From: Scleromatobacter humisilvae
GTDB lineage: Bacteria > Pseudomonadota > Gammaproteobacteria > Burkholderiales > Burkholderiaceae_C
Direction of reading: 5' to 3'
Assembly: GCF_023231945.1 (NCBI RefSeq)
Contig: NZ_JAJLJH010000006.1
Location: 207,734-271,733, forward strand
DNA length: 64,000 nt
The notes under the pieces are model-generated. The model was not told the DNA's origin. It ran no database searches and saw only the letters and a list, made by a program, of their open reading frames with translations. Position 1 is the stretch's first letter; each line of letters opens with the position of its first letter. The translations under genes and the position numbers were made by a program. Of this stretch, positions 19,377 to 27,728 are shown one piece after another.

Positions 19377-19907
19377 ATGCCGCAAACGTACAACGTCGGA
19401 TCCCGGTCTCGTTTCGTGAACTTCGTCGCCTGGATGTTCATCCTGCTGGCGGCCTTCGCGTGCGAATGGGCGGTCATCCAGAACGCGACCAAGCCGTGGG
19501 CCTCGCTCGCGGTCGATCCGTCCACGCTGCCGGGCCTCACCGGCTGGCTGGTGCGCCATGCCGCGTGGGTGTTCTCGGCGGCGATCGCGCTGTCGCTGGC
19601 CACGGTCGTGTGCGCCATCGGCCTGTTGCGCCGGATCGAATGGGCGCGCCGCGTCTTCATCGGCCTGCTGATCGTCGCGATCGGCGTCGACCTCGCCGGC
19701 CTGTGGCTGCAGCAGGAATTCGTGCGCCTGCTGGTCGACTCCGCGCTGCGCCAGGCGACGCTGACGCAGCCCGCAGCCGAGCTCTTCGGCGGCGCCGTGA
19801 CGATGGCCCGCGTGCTCGCCGGCTTCCTCACGCTGGTGGCCAGCGCCGCGCTGGTGGGCATCATTCGCCGGCTGATGTCGCCGTCGGTGCGGCAGGAATT
19901 CGCCTGA
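19377..19907 (+). CDS. Small integral membrane protein of unknown function
   Basis: Unrecognised 176-residue protein with four likely membrane helices: about residues 16-35 (AWMFILLAAFACEWAVIQ), 62-83 (AWVFSAAIALSLATVVCAIGL), 92-112 (RVFIGLLIVAIGVDLAGLWL) and 140-165 (AGFLTLVASAALVGIIRRL). A good ribosome site (AGGGAGA) precedes the ATG. It stands alone between a YciI-like gene and a convergent MarR gene; a hairpin terminator follows. The 159-base gap upstream has a small inverted repeat, AACGCTG and CAGCGTT, at 19338-19362. No family assigned. Confidence 0.75.
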   Translation: MPQTYNVGSRSRFVNFVAWMFILLAAFACEWAVIQNATKPWASLAVDPSTLPGLTGWLVRHAAWVFSAAIALSLATVVCAIGLLRRIEWARRVFIGLLIVAIGVDLAGLWLQQEFVRLLVDSALRQATLTQPAAELFGGAVTMARVLAGFLTLVASAALVGIIRRLMSPSVRQEFA

Positions 19908-19929
19908 GGCGCCTCGCGCGCTCCTGACC

Positions 19930-19957
19930 GACGGCCGCGCTTGCGGCCGTCGTCGTT
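19930..19957 (+). terminator. Intrinsic terminator-like hairpin
   Basis: Perfect nine-base-pair stem GACGGCCGC / GCGGCCGTC with loop GCTT, followed by GTCGTTT. It lies between the convergent membrane-protein and marR genes. The T-tract is short, so termination strength is uncertain. Confidence 0.65.
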
Positions 19958-19970
19958 TCCGGGCGGCGAA

Positions 19971-20519
19971 TCACTCCGCCGGCGCTGCCTGGCGGAAGGC
20001 CTCCAGGAACTCGTCGGACGACACCCGGTCGGCCAGGGCGCGCAGGGCCGCCGCCGCGTCCGCACCCAGCGCCGCCTCGACGCGCGCGTTCGCGTCGGCC
20101 CAGTGCGCCGCCCCCGCCTCGAGCCGTTGCATGCCGGCATCGGTCAGCGCGGCGCGCTTGGTGCGGCCGTCCGACGGGTCGGGCTGCAGCACCACCAGCC
20201 CGTCGCGCACGAGCGGGCGCATCGCGTGCGTGAGGGCCGAGATCTGGATGGCCAGGCGCGCGGCCAGGTCCTGCAGCGTCGGCGCCAGGCCCGCGTTGGC
20301 GGCGCCCAGGCGCGCGATCTCCACCATCAGCGCGAACTGCGTCGACTTCAGGCCCGCCTTGTTCAGCGCGTCGTCGTAGAGGTTGCCGAGCCGGCGAGCC
20401 GCGAGCCGGAGCGACGTGTTGTTGCAGGGCGGGGCCTCGAAGGCGTTGATCGTCGCCGTCGCCTCGTTGCTGCCGGCTTTCTTTCGGGTGACCACCTGCG
20501 TCGCTCCGGTCGGGTGCAT
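19971..20519 (-). CDS. MarR-family transcriptional regulator
   Basis: Regulator of about 182 residues with a MarR winged-helix domain: RLAARRLGNLYDDALNKAGLKSTQFALMVEIAR, then the recognition region LQDLAARLAIQISALTHAMRPLVRDGLVVLQPDPSDGRTKRAALTDAG, whose D-x-R-x-K/R wing is typical. The start is uncertain: ATG at 20519 has its AAGGA too close, while GTG at 20495, eight codons on, has CGGAG at a normal distance. It is divergent from a short-chain dehydrogenase gene, and the palindrome between them is the probable autoregulatory operator. Confidence 0.87.
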   Translation of the reverse strand: MHPTGATQVVTRKKAGSNEATATINAFEAPPCNNTSLRLAARRLGNLYDDALNKAGLKSTQFALMVEIARLGAANAGLAPTLQDLAARLAIQISALTHAMRPLVRDGLVVLQPDPSDGRTKRAALTDAGMQRLEAGAAHWADANARVEAALGADAAAALRALADRVSSDEFLEAFRQAAPAE

Positions 20520-20599
20520 GTCCTTGCGGAATGCGGGGTTGATTGCGATGTCGACCCGATTATCCCACGGCCGGCCATAAACTTGTGCCCTCAACCAAA

Positions 20600-20619
20600 T
20601 AACTTGAGTGCTCAAGTTA
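20600..20619. promoter_or_regulatory. Candidate MarR operator
   Basis: Perfect inverted repeat with nine-base arms and a two-base spacer, TAACTTGAG-TG-CTCAAGTTA, 18 bases upstream of the dehydrogenase start and 80 upstream of the longer marR start. Size and symmetry fit a MarR dimer site (compare the TTGA-rich sites common in this family). Its position would block dehydrogenase expression when bound. Confidence 0.75.
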
Positions 20620-20637
20620 AAACCCAAGGAACGCATC

Positions 20638-21435
20638 ATGTCAGCTTCTTCCAAGACCGCCGTCGTCACGGGCGCCTCCTCCGGCATCGGTGCGGTCTAT
20701 GCCGAGCGCCTGGCCGCGCGCGGCTTTGACCTCATCCTCGTCGCGCGCCGCGCCGACCGCCTGAATGCGCTGGCCGACAAGCTGTCCACGACCCACGGCC
20801 GCAAGGTGCAGGTGGTGGTCGCCGACCTCGCGCAGGAAGGCGATCTCGCCCGCGTCGAGGACGTGCTCAGGCGCGACGAGAGCGTGCGCCTGCTGGTCAA
20901 CAACGCCGGCATCGCTCGCTTCCGGCCGTTCGCGCAGTCGACCATCGAGGACTCGGGCTCGCAGATCGCGCTCAATATCACGGCGCTGACGCGCCTGGCG
21001 CTGGCCGTCCTGCCCGGCTTCGTCGCCCGCAACGAGGGCACGCTGATCAACGTCGCGTCGATCCTGGCCGTGCATGCGCTGCCGGTCAGCACCGTCTACA
21101 GCGCCACGAAGGCGTACGTGCTGCAGTTCAGCCGCGGCCTCCAGCAGGAACTGGCCACGACCGGCGTGAAGGTGCAGGCCGTCCTGCCGGCGGCGACCGA
21201 GACCGAGATCTGGTCGGACGACTCCGGCGTGCCGTTGTCCGCGCTCGCCAAGGGCACCGTGATGAGCGCGGGCGACCTGGTCGACGCCGCACTGGCCGGC
21301 CTCGACCAGGGCGAGGCGGTCACGTGGCCTTCGGTCGGCGACGTGGGCCTGTGGAACACGTTCGACGCGGCGCGCGTGGCGCTCGTCGGGGCGACGCAGA
21401 CCGGCACGCCGGCCGCGCGCTACACGAAGGCTTGA
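20638..21435 (+). CDS. Short-chain dehydrogenase/reductase
   Basis: Rossmann-fold NAD(P)-dependent oxidoreductase of 265 residues. The cofactor motif is TGASSGIGAVYAERLA (residues about 11-26), an Arg-rich end of strand beta-2 (LVARRADRL) favours NADP, NNAG is present, and the catalytic Ser-Tyr-Lys are in NVASILAVH and YSATKAYV. The substrate is unknown. AAGGA precedes the ATG at 20638. It is divergent from the MarR regulator and carries the presumed operator immediately upstream, so it is likely the regulator's target, perhaps a detoxification enzyme. Confidence 0.92.
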   Translation: MSASSKTAVVTGASSGIGAVYAERLAARGFDLILVARRADRLNALADKLSTTHGRKVQVVVADLAQEGDLARVEDVLRRDESVRLLVNNAGIARFRPFAQSTIEDSGSQIALNITALTRLALAVLPGFVARNEGTLINVASILAVHALPVSTVYSATKAYVLQFSRGLQQELATTGVKVQAVLPAATETEIWSDDSGVPLSALAKGTVMSAGDLVDAALAGLDQGEAVTWPSVGDVGLWNTFDAARVALVGATQTGTPAARYTKA

Positions 21436-21454
21436 GCCTGATCGGGGCGTGATC

Positions 21455-21478
21455 GACGGCCGCTTTCGAGCGGCCGTC
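21455..21478. terminator. Hairpin between convergent genes
   Basis: Ten-base-pair perfect stem GACGGCCGCT / AGCGGCCGTC with tetraloop TTCG, just after the dehydrogenase stop and seven bases before the ychJ-like stop. No T-run follows on either strand, but the stem is strong. Its stem core is the same as in the hairpin at 19930. Confidence 0.55.
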
Positions 21479-21484
21479 GTCGCG

Positions 21485-21880
21485 TCAGCCCATGTTGCCG
21501 TCGACGTAGAACCATCGCCCGCCTTCGCGCACGAAGCGGCTCGTCTCGTGCAGCCGCTCCGCCTTGCCGCCCAGCTTGCTGCGCGCGACGAATTCGACGA
21601 TCGCGTGGTCGGCGTCCTGCGGGACGTGGCGGCGCACGTCCAGGCCCAGCCAGCGCAGGCCGTCGGGCAAGGGCTCGATGAGGGCGGGGCGGGTGGACGG
21701 GTGCCAGGTGTCGCGCAGGTAGCCGAGCAGGCCGCCGGCGAAGGCGCTGTAACGCGAGCGCATCAGGTCTTCGGCGGTGGGCGCCTGCAGCGCCTCGGGG
21801 CCCGCGTGCCAGCGTCCGCAGCAGCGTTCGTAGGCGAGCTTGCGGCCGCAGGGGCAGGGCGCGGACGGGGCGATGGTCAT
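21485..21880 (-). CDS. YchJ-family SEC-C motif protein
   Basis: A 131-residue protein of the YchJ family. The N-terminal zinc-binding motif is CPCGRKLAYERCCGRWH, followed by AEDLMRSRYSAFAGG, the usual YchJ sequence; the C-terminal half (VEFVARSKLGGKAERLHETSRFVREGGRWFYVDG) resembles an NTF2-like fold. Function unknown. The ATG at 21880 begins just before the CxC motif; the longer frame runs into the SOS-box region. Divergent from imuA. Confidence 0.88.
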   Translation of the reverse strand: MTIAPSAPCPCGRKLAYERCCGRWHAGPEALQAPTAEDLMRSRYSAFAGGLLGYLRDTWHPSTRPALIEPLPDGLRWLGLDVRRHVPQDADHAIVEFVARSKLGGKAERLHETSRFVREGGRWFYVDGNMG

Positions 21881-21916
21881 GCGTGAATTGTGCCGCGCCG
21901 CCCGGCTGAAAATTCC

Positions 21917-21961
21917 TTGATCGGGGGCCGAAAGGTCCGATAGACTGTATGCAAATACAGT
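21917..21961 (+). promoter_or_regulatory. LexA (SOS) box and promoter of imuAB
   Basis: CTGTATGCAAATACAG at 21945-21960 is a CTG-N10-CAG LexA site in the E. coli style; flanked bases extend it to perfect arms ACTGTAT / ATACAGT around GCAA. It overlaps a plausible sigma-70 promoter, TTGATC (21917-21922) and TAGACT (21941-21946) with 18 bases between, so LexA would block the -10 region. The site is 106 bases upstream of imuA. Confidence 0.88.
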
Positions 21962-22066
21962 ACTGCGGGAGGGCCTCGGACGACCGGAACTGCCGGGCAA
22001 GACCGGCCGTGTCGCGAAGCCTTCCCGCTGCCTTGACGTGAACCTTCGCTCACCCGGTCACCCGCG

Positions 22067-22774
22067 ATGTCCTCGCCTTCTTCCCTGCTGCCGCTGGAGC
22101 ATCTGCATCCGGCGTTGTGGCGCGCGCACCAGCTGGGGCGCGGCCGGGAGGCGGTGCACGCGAGCGGCTATGCCGCACTCGACGCCGAGCTGCCGGGCGG
22201 CGGCTGGCCGCAGCGGGCCGTCACCGAGCTGCTGCTGACGAACGCCGGCTGGGGCGAGATCCGGCTGCTCGCGCCGGTGCTCGCGCGCGTGGGCGCGGCC
22301 GGGCGCGGCGTGCTGCTGCTGGGTCCGCCGGCCGAGCCGTGCGCCGAGGCGCTGGCGCAGCTGGGGCTGGATCTGGCGCGCTGCGTCGTGATCCGCGGCG
22401 ACGACCTGTTGTGGCCGTTGGAGCAGGCGCTGCGCAGCGGCCAGGTGGGCGCGGTCGTCGCCTGGGCGCCGCCAGGCCTGAAGGGCGAGGCCTTGCGCCG
22501 GCTGCAGCTGGCCGCGCAGTCGCACGAGGGCCCGGCCTTCGTCGTGCGCCCGGCCAGCGTGGCCACGCAACCGAGTCCGGCGCCGCTGCGGCTGGCGCTG
22601 TCCGGCGCGGGGCCCGACGCGATGGCCGTGCGCCTGCTCAAGCGGCGCGGCCCGGCGCTGGACCAGCCGGTGCTGCTCGCGCTGCCGCCCGTGCTCTCGC
22701 GCGCCGCGCGCCAGCGGGCGCTCACGCCGCGGCGCACGCGTGCGACCGCGGCGGCCTGGTCGGCCATCGCATGA
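22067..22774 (+). CDS. imuA: ImuA, translesion synthesis accessory protein
   Basis: A 235-residue RecA-like protein of the ImuA/SulA-related group. It begins PLEHLHPALWRAHQLGRG and has GYAALDAELPGGGWPQRAVTELL, the characteristic ImuA segment; a Walker-type site is not intact, as usual for ImuA. Part of the ImuA-ImuB-DnaE2 mutasome that makes error-prone DNA synthesis after damage. SOS control is supported by the LexA box upstream. A short gap of 12 bases separates it from imuB. The ribosome site before the ATG at 22067 is weak. Confidence 0.92.
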   Translation: MSSPSSLLPLEHLHPALWRAHQLGRGREAVHASGYAALDAELPGGGWPQRAVTELLLTNAGWGEIRLLAPVLARVGAAGRGVLLLGPPAEPCAEALAQLGLDLARCVVIRGDDLLWPLEQALRSGQVGAVVAWAPPGLKGEALRRLQLAAQSHEGPAFVVRPASVATQPSPAPLRLALSGAGPDAMAVRLLKRRGPALDQPVLLALPPVLSRAARQRALTPRRTRATAAAWSAIA

Positions 22775-22786
22775 AGGTGGCGCGCG

Positions 22787-24403
22787 ATGTTGTGGATCGG
22801 CGTTCACCTGCCGGCGTTGTCGCTGGAATCCTTCGTTGCCACGCTGGCGCCGGAGCGGCCGGCTGACGCGCCGTCCGACGACGACTTCGACGAGGTCGAC
22901 CTCGTCGGCCCCGTCGCGCTGCTCGACCACCATCGCATCGTCGACGCCAACGCCGCGGCGCGCGAGTGCGGCGTGAAGCCGGGCCAGAAGCGCGCCACCG
23001 CGCTCGGGCTGGCGCCGCACACGCGGCTGGGCGAGGCCGACCCGGCGCGCGACGAGGCCGCGCTGATGGCCGTGGCCCACGTGTTGATGGGCTTCACGCC
23101 GGCGGTCTCGCTGGGCATCGCCCACGTGGTGCTGGCCGAGGTGCAGGCCAGCCTGCGCTACTTCGGCGGCCTGGCGCGGCTGCTGCAGCGGCTGCGCGCC
23201 GACCTCGCGCCGCTGGGCCACGAGGTCCGCATCGCCTGCGCGCCCACGGCGCAGGGCGCGCAGTGGATGGCCATGGGCCGCGACTTCAGCGACGCAATCG
23301 CCCCGCCCCTGGCCAACAGCAAGGCCGACTGGCGCGCGCGCGTCGGCGCCGTGCCCGTCGTCCGCATGGCCGCGGCCGCGCCGCACCGGGCCGCGCTCGA
23401 GGCGCTGGGCCTGGCCTGCGCCGCCGACCTCTGGAAGCAGCCGCGCGCCGGACTCACGCGCCGCTTCGGCGGCGAGCTGCTGGCCGACATCGACCGGGCA
23501 CTGGGCGACATCCCCGACCCGCGCACCGCGCTGCAGCCCGCGCCCACCTTCGACAGCCGGCTCGAGCTGTTCATGCGCGCCGACGACAGCGCCGCGCTGC
23601 TCACCGGCGCCGCCGTGCTGCTGAATCGCCTCACGGCCTGGGCCACCGCGCACCACGGCCTCGTCGGCGGCTTCGAGCTGCGCCTGCATCACGAGAGCCA
23701 CCGCCGCATGCGCGACGATCCCGCCTCGCGCCGCACCGTGCTGCAGATCGGCCTCGGCGAGCCGGTGGCCGACACCGCGCACCTGCATTCGCTGCTGCGC
23801 GAACGCCTGCAGCGCCTGCCGCTGGCCGCGTCCGTGATCGAGCTGAGCCTGCACTGCCACTCGATCTCGCCCGGCGCGCCCCCCAACACCGAGCTGTTCC
23901 CGTCGGCCGCGAGCGTCGGCGAGGGCTGGCAGCGGCTGCTCGAGCGCTTCGAGGCCCGGCTCGGCGCGCACAACATCCAGCGCCTGCAGCCGGTGGCCGA
24001 CCACCGCCCCGAGCTCGCCACCGCCGTGCGCCAGGGCGGCGCGGCCTTGCCGGCGCGCGCGCATACGCAGGGCGTGCCGCTGAACCTGGCCACGCCGTCC
24101 GGCCCCGAGGCCGCGGCCTCGGGCGACCCGGCCCACTGGCCGCGCCTCAAGCGCCCCGTCTGGCTGCTGCGCGAGCCGCAGCCGCTGCGCGACGAAGGCG
24201 GCACGCCGCTGCTGTCGGGCCGGCCGCTGTGGCTGGTCGCCGGCCCGGAACGCATCGAGTCCGGCTGGTGGGACGGCGGCTATGCGGCGCGCGACTACTT
24301 CGTCGCGCAGGACGACGACGGGGCGCTGCTGTGGGTCTACCGCTTCCGGCACGCGCCGGAGGTGGGCGACGTGGGCTGGTACCTGCAGGGGCGGTTCGGA
24401 TAG
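22787..24403 (+). CDS. imuB: ImuB, Y-family-like mutasome protein
   Basis: A 538-residue Y-family DNA polymerase relative that acts as the hub of the DnaE2 mutasome and contacts the sliding clamp. Features: LWIGVHLPALSLESF at the N terminus, where the catalytic acidic residue of true Y-family enzymes is missing, as in all ImuB; ECGVKPGQKRATALGLAPH; the helix-hairpin-helix region around ADLWKQPRAGLTRRFGGELLADIDRALG; and a long C-terminal region ending DYFVAQDDDGALLWVYRF. In an operon with imuA. The usual third partner dnaE2 does not follow here; the next gene is a phosphoesterase after 137 bases. Confidence 0.92.
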   Translation: MLWIGVHLPALSLESFVATLAPERPADAPSDDDFDEVDLVGPVALLDHHRIVDANAAARECGVKPGQKRATALGLAPHTRLGEADPARDEAALMAVAHVLMGFTPAVSLGIAHVVLAEVQASLRYFGGLARLLQRLRADLAPLGHEVRIACAPTAQGAQWMAMGRDFSDAIAPPLANSKADWRARVGAVPVVRMAAAAPHRAALEALGLACAADLWKQPRAGLTRRFGGELLADIDRALGDIPDPRTALQPAPTFDSRLELFMRADDSAALLTGAAVLLNRLTAWATAHHGLVGGFELRLHHESHRRMRDDPASRRTVLQIGLGEPVADTAHLHSLLRERLQRLPLAASVIELSLHCHSISPGAPPNTELFPSAASVGEGWQRLLERFEARLGAHNIQRLQPVADHRPELATAVRQGGAALPARAHTQGVPLNLATPSGPEAAASGDPAHWPRLKRPVWLLREPQPLRDEGGTPLLSGRPLWLVAGPERIESGWWDGGYAARDYFVAQDDDGALLWVYRFRHAPEVGDVGWYLQGRFG

Positions 24404-24540
24404 GCGGTGGCGAAGAAGCCGATTCGCGGGTCTTCCCGGGGTTGGCGCGGCTGAAGTTTCACAAGGCCGTCATTCCGGTTTCCTAGAGTCGGCGCACCTC
24501 GCGAAGCTCCCGAGGCAACGACAACAAACAGAGGATGACC

Positions 24541-25767
24541 ATGACGCACCTTCCCGCCGGGCGCGCCCCGTTGCTGGCGCTCGCCCTCGCCGCACTGGCG
24601 CCCGTCGCCCATGCCCAGGACACCACGCCCGTCGTGCTCACGTTCTCCACCGTGGGCGACTCGCGCCAGGATCCGAACACCTACGACCAGGCGAGCGTCG
24701 GCCCGGCGCTGACCGGCCAGGACGCGATCTGGCTGCAGAACACCAAGGCGTTCACGCGCATCCTGCGCACGATCCAGTCGCAGAAGTCGACGATGCTGTT
24801 CTTCAACGGCGACATGATCAACGGCTACGGCTGGGCCAACTACGGCTACACGTCCAACGCCACGCAGAGCGCGATCTCGGGCCCGGTCGCGCCGGCGACC
24901 ACGGCCGACATCGTCGGCTCCGACCTGATGAAGAACTATCGCCAGTACGCGTTCTGGCGCGGCCTGGTCGCGCCGCTGCCCGAGACCGGCACCTACGTGT
25001 TCCCGGTGCCCGGCAACCACGAGACCGAGTGCAAGGCCTGTCCGAAGAACAGCGACGGCCAGACGCAGTCCAAGGTCGAGAACGAGCAGTCCTACGCCGC
25101 CAACATGGGCGACCTGATCATCGACACGCCGCGCTTCACGAGCGTGCTCGGCGCCGCGCCGGCCAACGTCAACTTCGGCCCGGCCGCCGGCGTCGGCCCC
25201 GACGCGCTGGCGACCGACCAGAGCAAGCTGTCGTACTCGTTCGACTACCTCGGTTTCCACTTCGCCGTGATCAACACCGACCCGGTCGGCGCGGAGACCT
25301 CGGCGCCGGCCGCCTGGCTGGCCGCCGACCTCGCCGCCGCGCAGGGGCGCGGCGCCAAGCGCTTCTTCGTCTTCGGCCACAAGCCGGCGTTCACCTACGC
25401 CTACGCGCCGGGCGTGGTGGGCAAGGGCCTGGACGCGACGGCGACGACGACGGCCAGGCGCGACGCCTTCTGGAACGTGATCGAGGAATACCACGCCACC
25501 TACTTCAGCGGCCACATGCACACCTACAACATCTCGCAGCCCAAGGGCGGCGCGTACCAGGTGATCGTGGGCGCCGGCGGCTCGCCGTTCGACCCCAGCG
25601 CCGCGCAGGCCGCCGCCGGCGTGCTCGCGCATCCGGCCACCGACCGCGACTACGCCTGGGCCACCGTGAAGGTGCACGCCGACGGCGGCGTCGACATCCT
25701 CGGCTACGGCTTCAGTTCCACGTTCGGCCCGACGCAGCTGATCGGCCAGTACTTCATCGCCCCGTGA
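24541..25767 (+). CDS. Exported calcineurin-like metallophosphoesterase
   Basis: A 408-residue protein with a signal peptide (residues 1-26, cleavage APVAHA|QDTTP). All metal-ligand motifs of the calcineurin-like phosphoesterases are present in order: STVGDSRQDP (Asp40), FFNGDMING, VPGNHETE, FVFGHKPAF and YFSGHMHTYN. It probably hydrolyses a phosphate ester in the periplasm or outside the cell; substrate unknown. Two ATGs lie six bases apart; the second (24541) has AGAGG at a suitable distance. It opens an operon with a PEP-CTERM gene (8-base gap) and a di-heme peroxidase (4-base gap). Confidence 0.88.
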   Translation: MTHLPAGRAPLLALALAALAPVAHAQDTTPVVLTFSTVGDSRQDPNTYDQASVGPALTGQDAIWLQNTKAFTRILRTIQSQKSTMLFFNGDMINGYGWANYGYTSNATQSAISGPVAPATTADIVGSDLMKNYRQYAFWRGLVAPLPETGTYVFPVPGNHETECKACPKNSDGQTQSKVENEQSYAANMGDLIIDTPRFTSVLGAAPANVNFGPAAGVGPDALATDQSKLSYSFDYLGFHFAVINTDPVGAETSAPAAWLAADLAAAQGRGAKRFFVFGHKPAFTYAYAPGVVGKGLDATATTTARRDAFWNVIEEYHATYFSGHMHTYNISQPKGGAYQVIVGAGGSPFDPSAAQAAAGVLAHPATDRDYAWATVKVHADGGVDILGYGFSSTFGPTQLIGQYFIAP

Positions 25768-25775
25768 GCCGCGCC

Positions 25776-26393
25776 ATGATCAAGACCTTCCTGACCACCG
25801 CGGCGCTGCTGGCCGCCACCCAGTTCGCGCAAGCGGCCAGCGTCGTCGACACCGGCGCGCCCAACGGCTCCGCCGTCGGCGCGATCGCGTTCGACAGCGT
25901 CGACTGGACCGCCGCCAAGGTGAGCTTCGCGCAGGCCGCCGACATCGGCGCCATCCAGGGCCACATCCTGGGCGGCGCGACGGGCGAGACCTTCGACATC
26001 TCGCTGCTCGCCAACGATGGCGCGCAGGGCCCGGGCACGCTGCTGTACACGACCACCGCCACCTTCGGCAGCGACGGCTGGAACGGCGCGTCGGGCCTCG
26101 CCGGCTGGACGGTCGCGGCCGGCAGCTACTGGGTCGAGTTCGAGATCCAGGGCGCCGACACGCTGGGCTCCGGCAGCATCACCGGCGCGCTGCTCGATCT
26201 CGGCGCGCCGAATCCGGTGGCCCTGACCGCGTCGACCAGCAACAGCGGCTTCAGCTACGGCGACGACGCGCTGTCGATCGGCCTGCGCGTCGACACGGTC
26301 TCGTCGGTGCCCGAGCCCGCGATCGCGCTGCAGATGCTGGCCGGCGCGATGTTGCTGCTGACCTCGGCGGGGCTGGTGCGTCGCCGTCGCTGA
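25776..26393 (+). CDS. PEP-CTERM sorting domain protein
   Basis: Exported 205-residue protein: signal peptide MIKTFLTTAALLAATQFAQA, a beta-rich middle part with SGLAGWTVAAGSYWVEFEI and GFSYGDDALSIGLRVD, and a C-terminal tag VPEPAIALQMLAGAMLLLTSAGL followed by RRRR. The tag is slightly longer than usual but in the right order: PEP motif, hydrophobic helix, Arg cluster. Middle gene of the phosphoesterase operon. Predicted to be sorted by an exosortase. No enzyme motif seen. Confidence 0.85.
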   Translation: MIKTFLTTAALLAATQFAQAASVVDTGAPNGSAVGAIAFDSVDWTAAKVSFAQAADIGAIQGHILGGATGETFDISLLANDGAQGPGTLLYTTTATFGSDGWNGASGLAGWTVAAGSYWVEFEIQGADTLGSGSITGALLDLGAPNPVALTASTSNSGFSYGDDALSIGLRVDTVSSVPEPAIALQMLAGAMLLLTSAGLVRRRR

Positions 26394-26397
26394 GTCG

Positions 26398-27720
26398 ATG
26401 ATGCGTGATTCCCTGCGCGCCCGACGCGCGCTGAACCGGTTCGCGATCGGCCTGGCGGCCGTCGCGAGCCTGGTCGCGGGCGCGCGCCTCGCGCAGGCCT
26501 GCTCGGGCGCCGCGCCGGAGCCCACGGGCACCGAGACGCATTTCCCGCTGATGTACGGCGATCGCCCGACCGTGGCGCAACTGAGCGACCTCGGCCGGCG
26601 CATCTTCATGGATCCGGCGTACTCGGCGTCCGGCAAGCAGTCCTGCGCGACCTGCCACGACCCCACCAAGGCCTTCGGTCCGCCGAACGCCCGCGCGGTG
26701 CAGCTGGGCGGCCCGAACATGGACAGGCTCGGCTTCCGCAACACGCCCTCGCTGCGCTACGCGCACGCGCCGATCGCGTTCACGCAGCACTTCATGGAGT
26801 CCGAGGTCACGCTGGGCACCGACGACCAGGGCCCCACCGGCGGGCGCACCTGGGACGGCCGCGTCGACACCGCGCACGACCAGGCCCTGATGCCGCTGAT
26901 GGACGCCAACGAGATGGCCAACGCCGACGGTGCGGCCGTGGTCAAGCGGCTGCGCACCACGTCCTATGCCGACGAGTTCCGCAGCGTGCTGAGCGCGCCG
27001 GGCGAGAACGTGTTCGACGATCCGGACTCGACGCTCGTCTGGGTCACGGTGGCGCTCGAGACCTACGAACAGACCTCGCCCGACTTCCATCCGTTCGACA
27101 GCAAGTTCGACGCGTGGCTGGACGACAAGGCCGCGCTGAGCCCGGCCGAGGCGCGCGGCATGGCGCTGTTCAACGACATGAAGAAGGGCAACTGCGCCAG
27201 CTGCCATCCGAGCACGCGCAAGGCCTCGACCAACCGCCCGCCGATCTTCACCGACTTCGGCTTCGTCGCGCTGGCCGTGCCGCGCAACGCCGAGCTGCCG
27301 GCCAATCGCGACCCGACGTTCTTCGACCTCGGCCTGTGCGGCCCGCTGCGCACCGACCTCGCGACCCATCCCGAATACTGCGGCCTGTTCCGCACGCCAT
27401 CGCTGCGCAACGTCGCGCTGCGCAAGCGCTTCTTCCACAACGGCGCGATCCGTTCGCTGCGCGACGCCGTCGCGTTCTACGCCACGCGCGACACCGACCC
27501 GAAGCGCTGGTACGCGCGCCGCGACGGCAAGAGCGGCTACGACGACCTGCCCGCGCGCTACTGGCCCAACGTCTCGCACGAGGTGCCCTTCGCGCCGCTG
27601 CCCGGCGGCCGGCCGCGGCTGGACGATCGCGAGATCGACGACATCGTCGCCTTCCTGCGCACCTTGACCGACGGCTACAAGCCGCTCGCGACGTCGACGC
27701 GGACCGCCTCCTCGCGCTAG
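26398..27720 (+). CDS. Di-heme cytochrome c peroxidase family protein
   Basis: A 440-residue exported protein with an N-terminal signal (LNRFAIGLAAVASLVAGARLAQA) and two c-type heme sites, CATCH (Cys83) and CASCH (Cys266). The spacing and surrounding sequence (LGRRIFMDPAYSASGKQSCATCHDP, GFRNTPSLRYA, TWDGRVDTAHDQALMPLMDANEM, LFRTPSLRNVALRKRFFHNG) match the CcpA/MauG family. It may detoxify peroxide or oxidise a protein partner in the periplasm. Last gene of the phosphoesterase/PEP-CTERM operon, four bases after the PEP-CTERM stop. Two adjacent ATG codons (26398, 26401) are possible starts. Convergent with the next gene, eight bases apart. Confidence 0.9.
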   Translation: MMRDSLRARRALNRFAIGLAAVASLVAGARLAQACSGAAPEPTGTETHFPLMYGDRPTVAQLSDLGRRIFMDPAYSASGKQSCATCHDPTKAFGPPNARAVQLGGPNMDRLGFRNTPSLRYAHAPIAFTQHFMESEVTLGTDDQGPTGGRTWDGRVDTAHDQALMPLMDANEMANADGAAVVKRLRTTSYADEFRSVLSAPGENVFDDPDSTLVWVTVALETYEQTSPDFHPFDSKFDAWLDDKAALSPAEARGMALFNDMKKGNCASCHPSTRKASTNRPPIFTDFGFVALAVPRNAELPANRDPTFFDLGLCGPLRTDLATHPEYCGLFRTPSLRNVALRKRFFHNGAIRSLRDAVAFYATRDTDPKRWYARRDGKSGYDDLPARYWPNVSHEVPFAPLPGGRPRLDDREIDDIVAFLRTLTDGYKPLATSTRTASSR

Positions 27721-27728
27721 TCGCGCGC

